In this document: positions 25,304-33,607 of the stretch, piece by piece
Position numbering within the stretch: position 1 is the stretch's first letter
Layout of the letters: each line of letters begins with the position of its first letter
NCBI GenBank assembly: GCA_963718775.1
Contig: OY970377.1
Span: 1,860,001 to 1,924,000, forward strand
DNA length: 64,000 nt
Source of the DNA: VRUE01 sp963718775
GTDB taxonomy: Bacteria; Actinomycetota; Thermoleophilia; Solirubrobacterales; 70-9
Direction of reading: 5' to 3'
The notes under the pieces: generated by a model
Database searches by the model: none
Seen by the model: the letters and a program-made list of their open reading frames with translations, nothing else
What the model was told of the DNA's origin: nothing
Position numbers and translations under genes: made by a program

Positions 25304-26008
25304 TTGGCCGTAAAGACCAAGACCAAGACGAAGAGCAAAAAAAAGAGCAAGAGCAGCGGCGTCGACCAGCGTCTGGTCAAGGCGCTGGCGCATCCACTGC
25401 GCGTGGAGATCCTCGCCATCCTCAATGAGCGGATGGCGAGCCCAAACGAGCTCTCGAAGGAGCTCGAGGAGGGCCTCAGCCAGGTCAGCTACCACGTCAA
25501 AGTCCTCAAGGACTTCGAATGCATCGAGATGGTCAAAACGGAGCCGCGTCGAGGTGCTGTCGAGCACTACTACCGTGCGACCTCTCGCGCCTTTCTGGCT
25601 GATCGCGAATGGCAGACCCTGCCTGATTCGCTCAAGCCGGGCGTAAGTACATCCGTTCTCAAACTGGTCATTGACGACGTGATCAATGCGATCAATGGCG
25701 GCAGCTTCAATGCCCGTGACGACGTCCATATGAGCTGGACCCCAGGCGTTGTCGATGAGCAGGGTTGGAATGAATTGGTCGACCTCACCAATGAAGCGCT
25801 TGACGGGGTCATCAAGATCCACGCTGCAAGTGTCAAACGCCTGGCAAAGTCCGGCGACGAGGGCATTCCAGCTACGGCAGTATTGATGAACTTCGAGGGC
25901 CTCGCGCCTGAGTCGAAGTCCACGAAGGCCAAAGGCAAAGCCAAAGCCAAAGGCAAAGCAAAAGGCGCAAAAAAGGCCAAAGCGAAGAAAACCGCAAAAA
26001 AGGCCTAG
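25304..26008 (+). CDS. ArsR-like regulator with lysine-rich, histone-like tails
   Basis: A 234-residue protein starting at TTG 25,304, five bases after GGAGGAG. A Lys-rich N-terminus (AVKTKTKTKSKKKSKS) precedes an ArsR winged helix (LVKALAHPLRVEILAILNE, then VSYHVKVLKDFECIEMV) and the same C-terminal domain as its paralogue at 23,603. It ends in about 30 residues of KAKGKAKAKG-type repeats like histone H1 or actinobacterial HU tails. The tails should give non-specific DNA affinity. An ATG at 25,247 has no ribosome binding site and is less likely. Confidence 0.82.
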   Translation: MAVKTKTKTKSKKKSKSSGVDQRLVKALAHPLRVEILAILNERMASPNELSKELEEGLSQVSYHVKVLKDFECIEMVKTEPRRGAVEHYYRATSRAFLADREWQTLPDSLKPGVSTSVLKLVIDDVINAINGGSFNARDDVHMSWTPGVVDEQGWNELVDLTNEALDGVIKIHAASVKRLAKSGDEGIPATAVLMNFEGLAPESKSTKAKGKAKAKGKAKGAKKAKAKKTAKKA

Positions 26009-26056
26009 CGCTCTAAGTAAAAAACCTGTAGAACTACATATGCTTCGTGCCCTGCC

Positions 26057-26671
26057 GTGGGCTCGAAGTTGAGAATTGCCGTTAGCTGGCGGCGGCGTGG
26101 CTTCGGTCACGCCGCCGTCTTTTTCGTTGCCGCTCTCGCGGTCGTCGCCTCGGGCTGCGGGCGTAGCGGCCAGGGTGCGAAGACAGACAGCGAGAAGGCC
26201 GCCGACGTCGAGATCCTCAACGTCGCCCTGGCCCAGGAGCTGACCGTTGTCGAGGCCTACGAGCGCGGCCTGCCGCTGCTGCGCGGCCCGATGCTCGCCG
26301 TCGGCCGCCAGTTCCGTGGCCAGGAGCTGGCCCACGTCGACGCGCTGACCAAGGCGATCCGCAATCTCGGCGGCGAGACCGAAGCCGAAGCGGGGGAGCT
26401 TGAAGCGCCGCCGCCGAAGAGCCAGGCGGAAGCGCTCGTCCTCGCCTACGAAGAGGAGAACGAGGCCCTCGCCGAGGCCCTCGACGCCGTGCCCAGCCTG
26501 CAGAACGCGGCGCCCCGCACGCTCGCCGCCGCGCTAGCCGCCAGCCACGCCCAGCACCTCGCTGTGCTCCGCCAGGCCATAGGCGCAAACCTCGCCGAAG
26601 CCGCCCCCGAGCCCTTCGAGTCCGGCGAAGCCCCACCCCCCGCCCCAACCGCCGACGGGCCGCAAACGTGA
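26057..26671 (+). CDS. ferritin-like domain lipoprotein
   Basis: A 204-residue protein from GTG 26,057 with a lipoprotein signal peptide ending VVASGC. The body is helical and ferritin-like. Helix 1 is DVEILNVALAQELTVVEAYE, helix 2 RQFRGQELAHVDALTKAI, and the later helices are EALVLAYEEENEALAEAL and LAAALAASHAQHLAVLRQAI, with Glu and His residues in the positions expected for a di-metal site. A Pro-rich tail follows. Members of this group are exported actinobacterial proteins of unknown role. The stop lies inside a hairpin leading to the MMPL gene. Confidence 0.78.
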   Translation: MGSKLRIAVSWRRRGFGHAAVFFVAALAVVASGCGRSGQGAKTDSEKAADVEILNVALAQELTVVEAYERGLPLLRGPMLAVGRQFRGQELAHVDALTKAIRNLGGETEAEAGELEAPPPKSQAEALVLAYEEENEALAEALDAVPSLQNAAPRTLAAALAASHAQHLAVLRQAIGANLAEAAPEPFESGEAPPPAPTADGPQT

Positions 26672-26699
26672 CATATGGACACGTTTCAGGCCCATCGGC
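26651..26699. terminator. hairpin spanning the ferritin-like gene stop codon
   Basis: GCCGACGGGCC with inner AAACGTG (26,651-26,670) pairs with CACGTTT and GGCCCATCGGC (26,680-26,699), with small bulges. The core GCCGACGGGCCG recurs at 28,905 in a second hairpin at the end of the next gene. It probably separates the ferritin-like and MMPL transcripts. Confidence 0.55.
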
Positions 26700-26723
26700 C
26701 GCCGGAACGGGGATGATGCGGGC

Positions 26724-28973
26724 GTGACTGGGCCTCTTTACGCGATCGGGCGCTTTTGCTCGCGGCATCACTGGCTGACGATCGGCGCCTGGCTCGTCCT
26801 CGCCGTCGGCCTGGTTCTCGCCGGCCAGGCCGGCGAAAGCAAGACCAACGACAACCTCACCCTGCCCGGCACCGGCTCGACCGCCGCCACCGAACTGCTC
26901 GAAGACGACCTGCCCGAACAGGCCTACGGCAGCAACCCGCTGGTCTTCCAGGCAAGGGGCGGCGGCAATTTGACCGAAGCCAAGTACGCCGACGCGATCG
27001 AACAGTCGGTGAAGCGGCTGAACGCGATGCACGACGTCAACTCGGCCGTCAGCCCGCTCACCCCGGCCGGCGCAGCCTTCCTCAGCAAAGACCGCTCGGT
27101 CGCCTACGTCCCGGTCGTGCTCGGTATCGGCCCAGGCGAACTCAACGAAGCCCAGGCCAAAGCGGTCCTCGACGCTGGCAAACCGGCTGAAGAAGCCGGC
27201 CTCAAGGTCGCCGTCGGCAGCTACGTCGGCCAGGCGCTCTCCAAGCCCGACACCGGCGCCAGCGACGCGATCGGCATCGCCGCCGCAATCGTCATCCTGC
27301 TCTTCGCCTTTGGCACGGCGACCGCAATGGTGCTGCCGATCTTCTCGGCGATCCTCGGCCTCGCCTGCTCGCTCTCGATCATCCGCCTGCTCGAGCACGT
27401 GGTCCAGGTGCCGAGCGTCGCCTCGACCCTGGCGACGATGATCGGCCTCGGCGTCGGCATCGATTACGCGCTCTTCATCGTCACCCGCCACAAGCTGCAG
27501 CTCAAAGACGGGATGGAGCTGCAGGAGTCGGTGGCCCGAGCCACCGCGACCGCGGGCGGGGCCGTCGTCTTCGCCGGCTTCACCGTCGTGATCGCGCTCT
27601 GCTCGCTCGCCTTCGCCGGCATCCCGCTGGTCAGCACGCTCGGCTTCACCGCGGCGATCGCGGTGGTGATCGCGGTCGGGGCGGCGACCACGCTGCTGCC
27701 GGCGATGCTGGGGGCGCTCGGTCCGCGGATCAACTCGCTGCGCGTGCAGTTCGGCAAGACCCACCCCGACGACGCCGAGCCGCACGGCTGGACCCGCTGG
27801 GCGCGCGGCGTCGCCGACCGCCCTTGGCGCAGCACGATTGCCGCCCTGGCGATCCTCGTCGTGCTCGCGATTCCGATCTTCCAGCTCGAGCTGGGCCAGA
27901 ACGACCTCAGCGCCCTGCCCAAATCGACTACCGCGCGCCAGGCCTACGACAGCCTCACCTTTGGCTTTGGGCCGGGGGTCAACGGGCCGCTGCTGATCGC
28001 CTCCGAATTCGACAGCGCCGCGGAAGCGAAAGAGATCCTCCCGGGCCTGGAGAAAGCGGTTAGTGGAGCTGCCGACGTCGCCCAGGCCTCCGAACCGACG
28101 CTCGACAAAGCGGGCACGGCAGCCGTCTTCACGGTCATCTCCAAATCGGCGCCATGGGCGGATGAGACCGTCAGTCTGGTCGAAGGCCTCCGCGACACGA
28201 CGATTCCCGCCGCGCTGAAGGGGACCGCCGCGCACTCCTACGTCGGCGGCCAGACCGCCGGCTACATCGACCTCGCCACCCAGATCAGCGACAAGCTGCC
28301 GCTGATGATCGCGATCGTCGTCGGCCTCAGCTTCATCGTCTTGCTGCTCGCCTTCCGCTCGCTGCTGGTGCCGCTCAAGGCGGCGGCGATGAACCTGCTC
28401 TCGGTCGCGGCCGCCTACGGCGTCGTCACCGCCGTCTTCCAGCTCGGCTGGGGCTCCTCGCTGATCGGCCTCGACCACGCGATCCCGATCGTCAGCTTCG
28501 TGCCGCTGCTGATGTTCGCGATCCTCTTCGGCCTCTCGATGGACTACGAGGTCTTCCTGCTGACGCAGATGCGCGAGCACTTCCGGGAAAACGAAGACGA
28601 GCGCGAGGCGGTGATCCAGGGGCTCGCCAACACCGGTCGCGTGATCACCTCCGCCGCGGCGATCATGGTCTGTGTCTTCACCAGCTTCGTCCTCAACGGC
28701 AACCCGATCGTCAAGGAGTTCGGCGTCGGCCTGGCGGTGGCGATCGCGATCGACGCGACCCTGGTCCGCTGCTTGCTGGTGCCGGCGATCATGGTCCTGC
28801 TCGGCAAGCGCGCCTGGTGGCTGCCGCGCTGGCTCGACCGCCTCGTCCCGCACATCAGCATCGAGGGCGAGGAGTACTTCGCCCGCCGCGACGCCCAACT
28901 AGCCGCCGACGGGCCGAAAAGTGGAACCACAGTCGGCATTTCGGCCCGTCGACCCCCGGAGGAGGGGAACTGA
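26724..28973 (+). CDS. MMPL-family RND transporter
   Basis: A 749-residue membrane protein from GTG 26,724 with the two-fold MMPL architecture: an N-terminal helix, an extracytoplasmic domain of about 130 residues, five or six helices (IGIAAAIVILLFAFGTATA, GLGVGIDYALFIVTRHK), then a second extracytoplasmic domain and helix set (LFGLSMDYEVFLLTQMREH). The GIDYALF and SMDYEVF motifs carry the proton-relay Asp-Tyr pairs of MmpL proteins, which export lipids or hydrophobic molecules using the proton gradient. Its 3' end carries a hairpin and pgsA starts four bases after the stop. Confidence 0.93.
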   Translation: MTGPLYAIGRFCSRHHWLTIGAWLVLAVGLVLAGQAGESKTNDNLTLPGTGSTAATELLEDDLPEQAYGSNPLVFQARGGGNLTEAKYADAIEQSVKRLNAMHDVNSAVSPLTPAGAAFLSKDRSVAYVPVVLGIGPGELNEAQAKAVLDAGKPAEEAGLKVAVGSYVGQALSKPDTGASDAIGIAAAIVILLFAFGTATAMVLPIFSAILGLACSLSIIRLLEHVVQVPSVASTLATMIGLGVGIDYALFIVTRHKLQLKDGMELQESVARATATAGGAVVFAGFTVVIALCSLAFAGIPLVSTLGFTAAIAVVIAVGAATTLLPAMLGALGPRINSLRVQFGKTHPDDAEPHGWTRWARGVADRPWRSTIAALAILVVLAIPIFQLELGQNDLSALPKSTTARQAYDSLTFGFGPGVNGPLLIASEFDSAAEAKEILPGLEKAVSGAADVAQASEPTLDKAGTAAVFTVISKSAPWADETVSLVEGLRDTTIPAALKGTAAHSYVGGQTAGYIDLATQISDKLPLMIAIVVGLSFIVLLLAFRSLLVPLKAAAMNLLSVAAAYGVVTAVFQLGWGSSLIGLDHAIPIVSFVPLLMFAILFGLSMDYEVFLLTQMREHFRENEDEREAVIQGLANTGRVITSAAAIMVCVFTSFVLNGNPIVKEFGVGLAVAIAIDATLVRCLLVPAIMVLLGKRAWWLPRWLDRLVPHISIEGEEYFARRDAQLAADGPKSGTTVGISARRPPEEGN
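28908..28950. repeat. 12-bp-arm hairpin in the 3' end of the MMPL gene
   Basis: GACGGGCCGAAA (28,908-28,919) and its exact complement (28,939-28,950) flank 19 bases, all within the last codons of the MMPL gene. The core GCCGACGGGCCG is shared with the hairpin before the same gene (26,651). It could lower pgsA expression relative to MMPL. Confidence 0.5.
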
Positions 28974-28977
28974 GCGG

Positions 28978-29550
28978 ATGTTTCCGCTCAATTTGCCGAA
29001 TGCGCTGACGCTGTTGCGCATCGTTGCGGTGCCGGTGGTCGTCGTCGCGCTGCTTGGCGAGACGCCGGATGGCGACGAGCTCGCCGCCGCTGTCTTCGCC
29101 CTGGCCGCGCTCACCGATGGCCTCGACGGCTACTTCGCTCGCTCGCGCGGCTCCATCACCACCTTCGGCAAGCTGATGGACCCAATCGCCGACAAGCTGC
29201 TGATCGTCGCGGCGCTCGTCTCCCTGGTCTCGCTCGACCGGCTGGCGGCCTGGGTGGCGATGGTGATCATCGCCCGTGAGTTCGCGGTCACGGTGATGCG
29301 CGTGATCGCCGCCGAGCGCGGCATCGTCATCTCCGCCAGCTGGCTGGGCAAGCTGAAGACCGTGCTGCAGATCGCCGCCGTCTTCGCCCTGATCGCCGCC
29401 AACCCGGCCCCGGCCTGGGTCGACGCCCTCGTCTATCTCGCCGTCGCCGTCACCGTGATCAGCGGCGCCGACTACTTCTTCGGCCTACGCCGCCGCATCG
29501 AGGCCGAGCGCGAAGCGCGCGCGGTGGCGAAAACCAAGCCGACCAGCTAG
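28978..29550 (+). CDS. pgsA: CDP-diacylglycerol--glycerol-3-phosphate 3-phosphatidyltransferase
   Basis: A 190-residue membrane enzyme making phosphatidylglycerol phosphate. The CDP-alcohol phosphatidyltransferase signature DG-x2-AR-x8-G-x3-D-x3-D is exact (DGLDGYFARSRG, then FGKLMDPIADK). It opens with the usual LPNALTLLRIVAVP. The start ATG at 28,978 has GGAGGAGGGG upstream, four bases after the MMPL stop. Its TAG stop shares the tetranucleotide CTAG with the convergent folE2 stop. A PgsA paralogue making another head group cannot be excluded. Confidence 0.9.
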   Translation: MFPLNLPNALTLLRIVAVPVVVVALLGETPDGDELAAAVFALAALTDGLDGYFARSRGSITTFGKLMDPIADKLLIVAALVSLVSLDRLAAWVAMVIIAREFAVTVMRVIAAERGIVISASWLGKLKTVLQIAAVFALIAANPAPAWVDALVYLAVAVTVISGADYFFGLRRRIEAEREARAVAKTKPTS

Positions 29551-30554
29551 CTGGTCGGGGACTCGAGCCACTCGCGCATCGTCGTGTGATGCTCCTGGTG
29601 CTCGCCCGAGGCCAGCTCCTGGCGCAGGTCGCCGAGGGTGCCGTAGCGCTCGGCGACGACGTTGTGGCGGTGGATCGTCTCGAGGTTCTCCTGGCGGGCC
29701 ATCACGAAGGCCTCGGCCGGTAGGTCGGGATAGCCCTCGACCACGGCGCGGATCATCTCCCGCACGCAGTCCTCGACGAAGCGCGGTTGCGAGTGGGCCT
29801 TGGCGACGACAGCGAGCTCGTCGGGGCGCTTCATCAGCTCGTAGATCTCCGAGCTCATCGAGCCCTCGACGATGCGCAGCAGCTCCGGCGCGTCGATCCA
29901 GGCCTCACCGCCCTCGGGGCAGCCGATGTAGAGGGTGCCGATGCCGCGCTGGTTGTGGGTGGCGACCGGCACCGCCTCGATCGCGGCCTCGACCTGCTCG
30001 GCGTCGAAGCCGGCATCGGCGAGACGTTCGCGGCCCAGCTCGGCGACCATCTCCTGGGCGCAGGGGCAGGCGGTCATGCCCTGCGCCTGCACTCCGGTCA
30101 GCGTTCGCGTCCCCCGCTCGGAGGCGACCGCGGTGCCGAACAGCCCGTAGATCTCCTGGGTCGAGTGCCCGGTCGCCGGCGTGCTCACCGTCTCCGGGTA
30201 GCGCGCGTTGACGGAGACCTCGGCGCGGCGGCCCTTCTGGCTCTCGCGCACCCGCTGGGCGATGTGGGCGGCGAGGACCTCGGCGCGGAAGGCCTCGCCG
30301 AGCACGACCTCGTCGATCGCCTCGCCGACGACCTCCTCGAAGCGCGACATGTGGACGCCTGCCTGGCGCGGCTCGAGGTCGACGAAGCACTCGAAGTTGG
30401 CGTGGAAGAGGTTCTCGGCGCCGTCGGCCTTGACCCGGATCACCTTCTCGACTTCGGTGACGCCGACGCGAGAAAGGCTGACCTGCGTCGCCGGGACCGA
30501 TGCCTGCACATCGGGCGCGGAGAGGGAGGGGGTGAGCGTCGAACGGGTCGCCAC
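29547..30554 (-). CDS. folE2: GTP cyclohydrolase I type B (FolE2)
   Basis: A 335-residue FolE2/MptA-family enzyme catalysing the first folate (or pterin) step, GTP to dihydroneopterin triphosphate. Key segments are the cysteine motif GMTACPCAQEMV, the ATHNQRGIGTLYIG strand, and the EYLMxRPDE-like SSEIYELMKRPDELAVV. The family is metal-promiscuous and often substitutes for zinc-dependent FolE. It is divergent from the sigma-factor gene across 115 bases. The start ATG at 30,554 is the only suitable one. Confidence 0.93.
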   Translation of the reverse strand: MATRSTLTPSLSAPDVQASVPATQVSLSRVGVTEVEKVIRVKADGAENLFHANFECFVDLEPRQAGVHMSRFEEVVGEAIDEVVLGEAFRAEVLAAHIAQRVRESQKGRRAEVSVNARYPETVSTPATGHSTQEIYGLFGTAVASERGTRTLTGVQAQGMTACPCAQEMVAELGRERLADAGFDAEQVEAAIEAVPVATHNQRGIGTLYIGCPEGGEAWIDAPELLRIVEGSMSSEIYELMKRPDELAVVAKAHSQPRFVEDCVREMIRAVVEGYPDLPAEAFVMARQENLETIHRHNVVAERYGTLGDLRQELASGEHQEHHTTMREWLESPTS

Positions 30555-30626
30555 GGCTTATGAAGAGTAAGCAACCCGGGCCCTCGGCCGGCGGCCGCCT
30601 GGGTCGAGTGAACCGTTTCTTCTGCC

Positions 30627-30632
30627 TATACT
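30627..30632 (+). promoter_or_regulatory. putative -10 element upstream of the sigma-factor gene
   Basis: TATACT is a near-consensus -10 hexamer 37 bases before the ATG in an otherwise GC-rich spacer. The region 17 bases upstream (TCGAGT) is a poor -35 box, so only the -10 can be supported. Confidence 0.35.
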
Positions 30633-30669
30633 TCGCCGCGGTCGGAGCGTTGGGGCCGGCCCCCCGGGA

Positions 30670-31833
30670 ATGGGAGAGGGTTGCACCGGAGGCAGTGAGA
30701 TCGAACCGCTGGAGACGGTCCCGCAGGGACTCGATCAGGATTCGGATGACCAGCCGTTTGCGGAGCCGGAGGAGCTGCGCGGACTGATCGCGCTGGGGCG
30801 CGAGCGCGGCTACCTCACCTTCGAGCAGATCGCGACCACGCTGGAGGAGGTCGAGGTCACCAAGGAGCAGATCTCCGCCCTGCACTCACATCTCGTCGAG
30901 CAGGGGGTCGAAGTGCTCGCCGAGGAGGGCGTCGACGCCTACAAGGAACAGCGCGAGGAGGCTTTAAACGGGGCGGCGAAAAAATCCGACCTGGACCTGA
31001 CGGTCGAGCCCAGCCTTGACTCGCTACGGCTCTATCTGCGCTCGATCGGGCAGGTAGAGCTGCTGACCGCGGCGCAAGAGGTCGAACTGGCGAAGCGGAT
31101 CGAGCGCGGCGACATGCTGGCCAAGCGGCAGATGGTCGAGGCCAACCTGCGCCTCGTGGTTTCGATCGCGAAAGGCTATCTGGGCCGTGGGCTCAGCTTC
31201 CTCGACCTGATCCAGGAGGGCTCGCTTGGGCTGATCCGGGCGGTCGAGAAGTTCGACTACCGCCGCGGCTACAAGTTCTCCACCTACGCGACCTGGTGGA
31301 TCCGCCAGGCGGTGACGCGGGCGATCGCCGACAAGGCGCGGACGATCCGCATCCCCGTCCACATGGTCGAGAAGCTGAACCGGGTCGCCCACGTCGAGCG
31401 CGCGCTGGTCCAGTCGCTGGGGCGTGAGCCGGAGCCCTTCGAGATCGCCGAGGAGCTGCGCTGGCCGCTTGACGAAGTGCGCGACATCCTCCGCGTCGCC
31501 CAGCTGCCGGTCTCGCTGGAGAAGCCGATCGGCGACGAGGACGAATCGGAGCTTGGCGACTTCGTCGCCGACGATGAAGTTGCCGAGCCCTTCGAGGAGG
31601 CGAGCGAGCACCTGCAGCGCGAGGGGGTGCGGCGGGCGCTCGACATCCTGCCCGAGCGCGAGCGCCAGGTGATCGAGCTGCGCTACGGGCTCTCCGGCCT
31701 GGAGCCGTTGACCCTCGAGGAAGTAGGGAAGACCTTCGGCGTCACCCGCGAGCGGATCCGTCAGATCGAGACCAACACGCTGAAGAAGCTGCGCGCCCTG
31801 CCCGAGGCGCAGATGTTGCGCGAAGTCAGCTAG
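30670..31833 (+). CDS. RpoD/HrdB-type sigma-70 factor
   Basis: A 387-residue group 1/2 sigma factor. A region 1.1-like helical segment (ELRGLIALGRERGYLTFEQI) is followed by region 1.2 (DSLRLYLRSIGQVELLTAAQ), region 2 (LDLIQEGSLGLIRAVEKFDY and KFSTYATWWIRQAV), region 3, and region 4.2 with the helix-turn-helix LEEVGKTFGVTRERIRQIE. Region 1.1 is intact, which favours a principal sigma, but the short length means a group 2 factor is possible. It is monocistronic. Confidence 0.92.
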   Translation: MGEGCTGGSEIEPLETVPQGLDQDSDDQPFAEPEELRGLIALGRERGYLTFEQIATTLEEVEVTKEQISALHSHLVEQGVEVLAEEGVDAYKEQREEALNGAAKKSDLDLTVEPSLDSLRLYLRSIGQVELLTAAQEVELAKRIERGDMLAKRQMVEANLRLVVSIAKGYLGRGLSFLDLIQEGSLGLIRAVEKFDYRRGYKFSTYATWWIRQAVTRAIADKARTIRIPVHMVEKLNRVAHVERALVQSLGREPEPFEIAEELRWPLDEVRDILRVAQLPVSLEKPIGDEDESELGDFVADDEVAEPFEEASEHLQREGVRRALDILPERERQVIELRYGLSGLEPLTLEEVGKTFGVTRERIRQIETNTLKKLRALPEAQMLREVS

Positions 31834-31836
31834 CGC

Positions 31837-32295
31837 TCAGCGCGGCTCGAGCACGACGACCGAGGCCTCTCGGTCGAGCTTGTCTTGGTAGTCGTCGAAG
31901 CCGGCGTACTGCTCGTTGTGCTTGCGCCAGAGATCGGCCCGCTCCTCGCCCTCGGCGGTGCGGGCCCGGACCGTGTAGCGCTTGCGTCCAACCTCGACTT
32001 CGCCCTCTGGGTTCGCCTCCAGGTTGAGCGACCAAGCCGGGACCTTGGCGTTGCCGGCGTTGGTGTTGATCACGACGACGTTCTCGCCGTCGGCCAGGTA
32101 GACGACCGGCGCGGTGCGCTGCTGTCCCGACTTGCGCCCGGTGGTGGTGAGGAGAAGGACCGGCGCGCGGCCGACCTTGCCGCCGATGCGACCGCCGCTC
32201 AGCCGGTAGAGCGGCACGTTGAGCTTGCCGGTCCAGCGCAGCCCCCTCGCGCCGAGCGAGTTCGAGATCCGCGCGAGTGTGTGGTCGCTGGGCAC
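31837..32295 (-). CDS. deazaflavin-dependent nitroreductase family protein (Ddn-like)
   Basis: A protein of about 152 residues. The core PVLLLTTTGRKSGQQRTAPV, then NVVVINTNAGNAKVPAWSLN and YTVRARTAEGEERADLWRKH, are the signatures of the F420-dependent Ddn/split-barrel family common in actinobacteria. It reduces quinones or nitro compounds with F420H2. The longer open frame upstream runs antisense to the next gene, so the start is taken as GTG at 32,295. It lies convergent to the sigma gene, with only three bases between the two stops. Confidence 0.87.
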   Translation of the reverse strand: MPSDHTLARISNSLGARGLRWTGKLNVPLYRLSGGRIGGKVGRAPVLLLTTTGRKSGQQRTAPVVYLADGENVVVINTNAGNAKVPAWSLNLEANPEGEVEVGRKRYTVRARTAEGEERADLWRKHNEQYAGFDDYQDKLDREASVVVLEPR

Positions 32296-32317
32296 GGCCG
32301 CGAGTATTTCAGAGACT

Positions 32318-32361
32318 GACTTCGTCTTTTGTAGTCCATATAGCCGCAAAAAGACGAAGTC
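32318..32361. repeat. 13-bp-arm hairpin between divergent genes
   Basis: GACTTCGTCTTTT (32,318-32,330) and its exact complement (32,349-32,361) flank 18 bases. The gap separates divergent Ddn-like and SnoaL-like genes. On the minus strand it would lie in the Ddn-like leader. Confidence 0.5.
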
Positions 32362-32380
32362 ACCGCGTAGAGTGGTGGCG

Positions 32381-32755
32381 ATGGTTGAGTCGCATCCATT
32401 TCGGCGGGCCGCTGAAGCCAAGGACGTTGCGTTGATGACCGAGACGTTGCGCGAGGACGTCGAGCTGCACAGCCCGATCCTCTTCCGCGGCTTCGAGGGC
32501 CGCGAGATCGTCGGCCAGGTCCTTACCCACGTAGCCGCGACGCTCGAGGACCTCACCTACGTCGACGAGCTGCACGAGGGCGACACCGTAGCCCTGCGCT
32601 TCAAGGCCCGCGTCGGCGACCGTGAGCTGGAGGGCATCGACTTCCTCGAGCTCGACGAGGAGGGCCGCGTCGCCGTCCTCACCGTCTTCATGCGCCCGAT
32701 GTCCGCCCTGACCGCCTTCAACGAGCAGATGAAGGAGCGGCTGGGCGTCGCGTAG
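32381..32755 (+). CDS. SnoaL/NTF2-like small protein
   Basis: A 124-residue cone-barrel protein of the NTF2-like superfamily: an N-terminal helix pair (HPFRRAAEAKDVALMTETL), the LREDVELHSPILFRGFEGRE segment, and sheet strands TVALRFKARVGDRELEGIDF and RVAVLTVFMRPMSALTAF. Such proteins range from polyketide cyclases to binding proteins; no catalytic set can be assigned. The start ATG is at 32,381. It is followed by tRNA-Tyr after 42 bases. Confidence 0.8.
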   Translation: MVESHPFRRAAEAKDVALMTETLREDVELHSPILFRGFEGREIVGQVLTHVAATLEDLTYVDELHEGDTVALRFKARVGDRELEGIDFLELDEEGRVAVLTVFMRPMSALTAFNEQMKERLGVA

Positions 32756-32797
32756 TCGTTGGAGATCGGCCCCCTTTAGAATCGTCACCGACTATCT

Positions 32798-32879
32798 GGG
32801 GGAGTGTCCGAGTGGTTAAAGGAGATGCGCTGTAAACGCATTGGCTCTGCCTACACAGGTTCGAATCCTGTCTCCCCCA
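32798..32879 (+). tRNA. tRNA-Tyr (GTA anticodon)
   Basis: An 82-nt class II tRNA with acceptor stem GGGGGAG/CTCCCCC, anticodon arm ATGCG-CTGTAAA-CGCAT (anticodon GTA), an extended variable arm, and T arm ACAGG-TTCGAAT-CCTGT. The discriminator is A and CCA is not encoded. The next coding sequence begins one base after the tRNA. Confidence 0.97.
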
Positions 32880-32880
32880 T

Positions 32881-33597
32881 ATGAGTGATCTCGACGGCCG
32901 TGTGGTGGCGATCGCCGGGGTTGCCGGCGGGCTGGGGCCGGTCGTGGCTGAGCGGCTTGGCGAGGCTGGCGCGACTGTTGCCGGGGCGGACGTCTCGCCG
33001 GAGCGGGTGGGGGAGGTCGGCGCGGGATTGGGATTGCCCGACGAGCGCTGGGACGGCCAGGCCGTCGATCTGCTCGACGAGGAGGAGACGCGCGGCTGGT
33101 GTGCGGCGTTGCTCGAGCGCTTCGGTCATGTCGACGCGCTGTTGCACCTGGTCGGCGGCTGGCGTGGTGGACAGCCGCTGCACGAGGAGCCGCTCGCCGA
33201 TTGGGACCTTCTCCACGACCTGCTGATCCGCACCGTCCAGCACACGACCCGCGCCTTCCACGATGCTCTGTTGGAGAGCGACGGAGGCCGCTTCGTGCTC
33301 GTCTCGGCCAAGCAGGCGCAGGCGCCCTCCAACTCCAATGCCGCCTACGCTGCGGCCAAGGCAGCCGCCGAGGCCTGGACTCTCGCGTTGGCCGACGGCT
33401 TCGAAGGCACGACGGCGACCGCCAACATCATCGTCGTCGACGCGATCCTGACGCCGCCGATGCGCGAGGAGAGCCCGGACGGGGATTTCGCCACCTTCAC
33501 CTCCGCCGAGCAGATCGCCGAGGCGATCGCATTCCTCTGCTCAGGCGCGGCCGAGAAGATGAACGGCCAGCGGCTGCCGCTTACGATGCGGGGATGA
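32881..33597 (+). CDS. short-chain dehydrogenase/reductase
   Basis: A 238-residue SDR. The cofactor loop is VVAIAGVAGGLGPVVAERL, a variant of TGxxxGxG starting at residue 8. The catalytic Ser-Tyr-Lys set is VLVSAKQAQ, then NAAYAAAKAAAEAW. It uses NAD(P)H on an unknown alcohol or ketone. The ATG at 32,881 is one base after the tRNA-Tyr 3' end, and no later start preserves the first beta strand. Translation must therefore rely on the tRNA sequence or on a leaderless message made by tRNA processing. The MerR gene follows ten bases later. Confidence 0.88.
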   Translation: MSDLDGRVVAIAGVAGGLGPVVAERLGEAGATVAGADVSPERVGEVGAGLGLPDERWDGQAVDLLDEEETRGWCAALLERFGHVDALLHLVGGWRGGQPLHEEPLADWDLLHDLLIRTVQHTTRAFHDALLESDGGRFVLVSAKQAQAPSNSNAAYAAAKAAAEAWTLALADGFEGTTATANIIVVDAILTPPMREESPDGDFATFTSAEQIAEAIAFLCSGAAEKMNGQRLPLTMRG

Positions 33598-33607
33598 GTC
33601 CCGCATC

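Noticed and set aside
26217..28898. 893-codon open frame antisense to the MMPL transporter
   Set aside because: It is a GC-skew shadow: the opposite strand has clear MMPL motifs, and the antisense product is low-complexity Arg/Asp/Glu/Gly-rich with no recognisable domain.
30670..31833. Assigning the sigma factor as certainly the principal RpoD/HrdB
   Set aside because: Region 1.1 is short and other group 1/2 sigma genes may exist outside the window, so no gene symbol was given.
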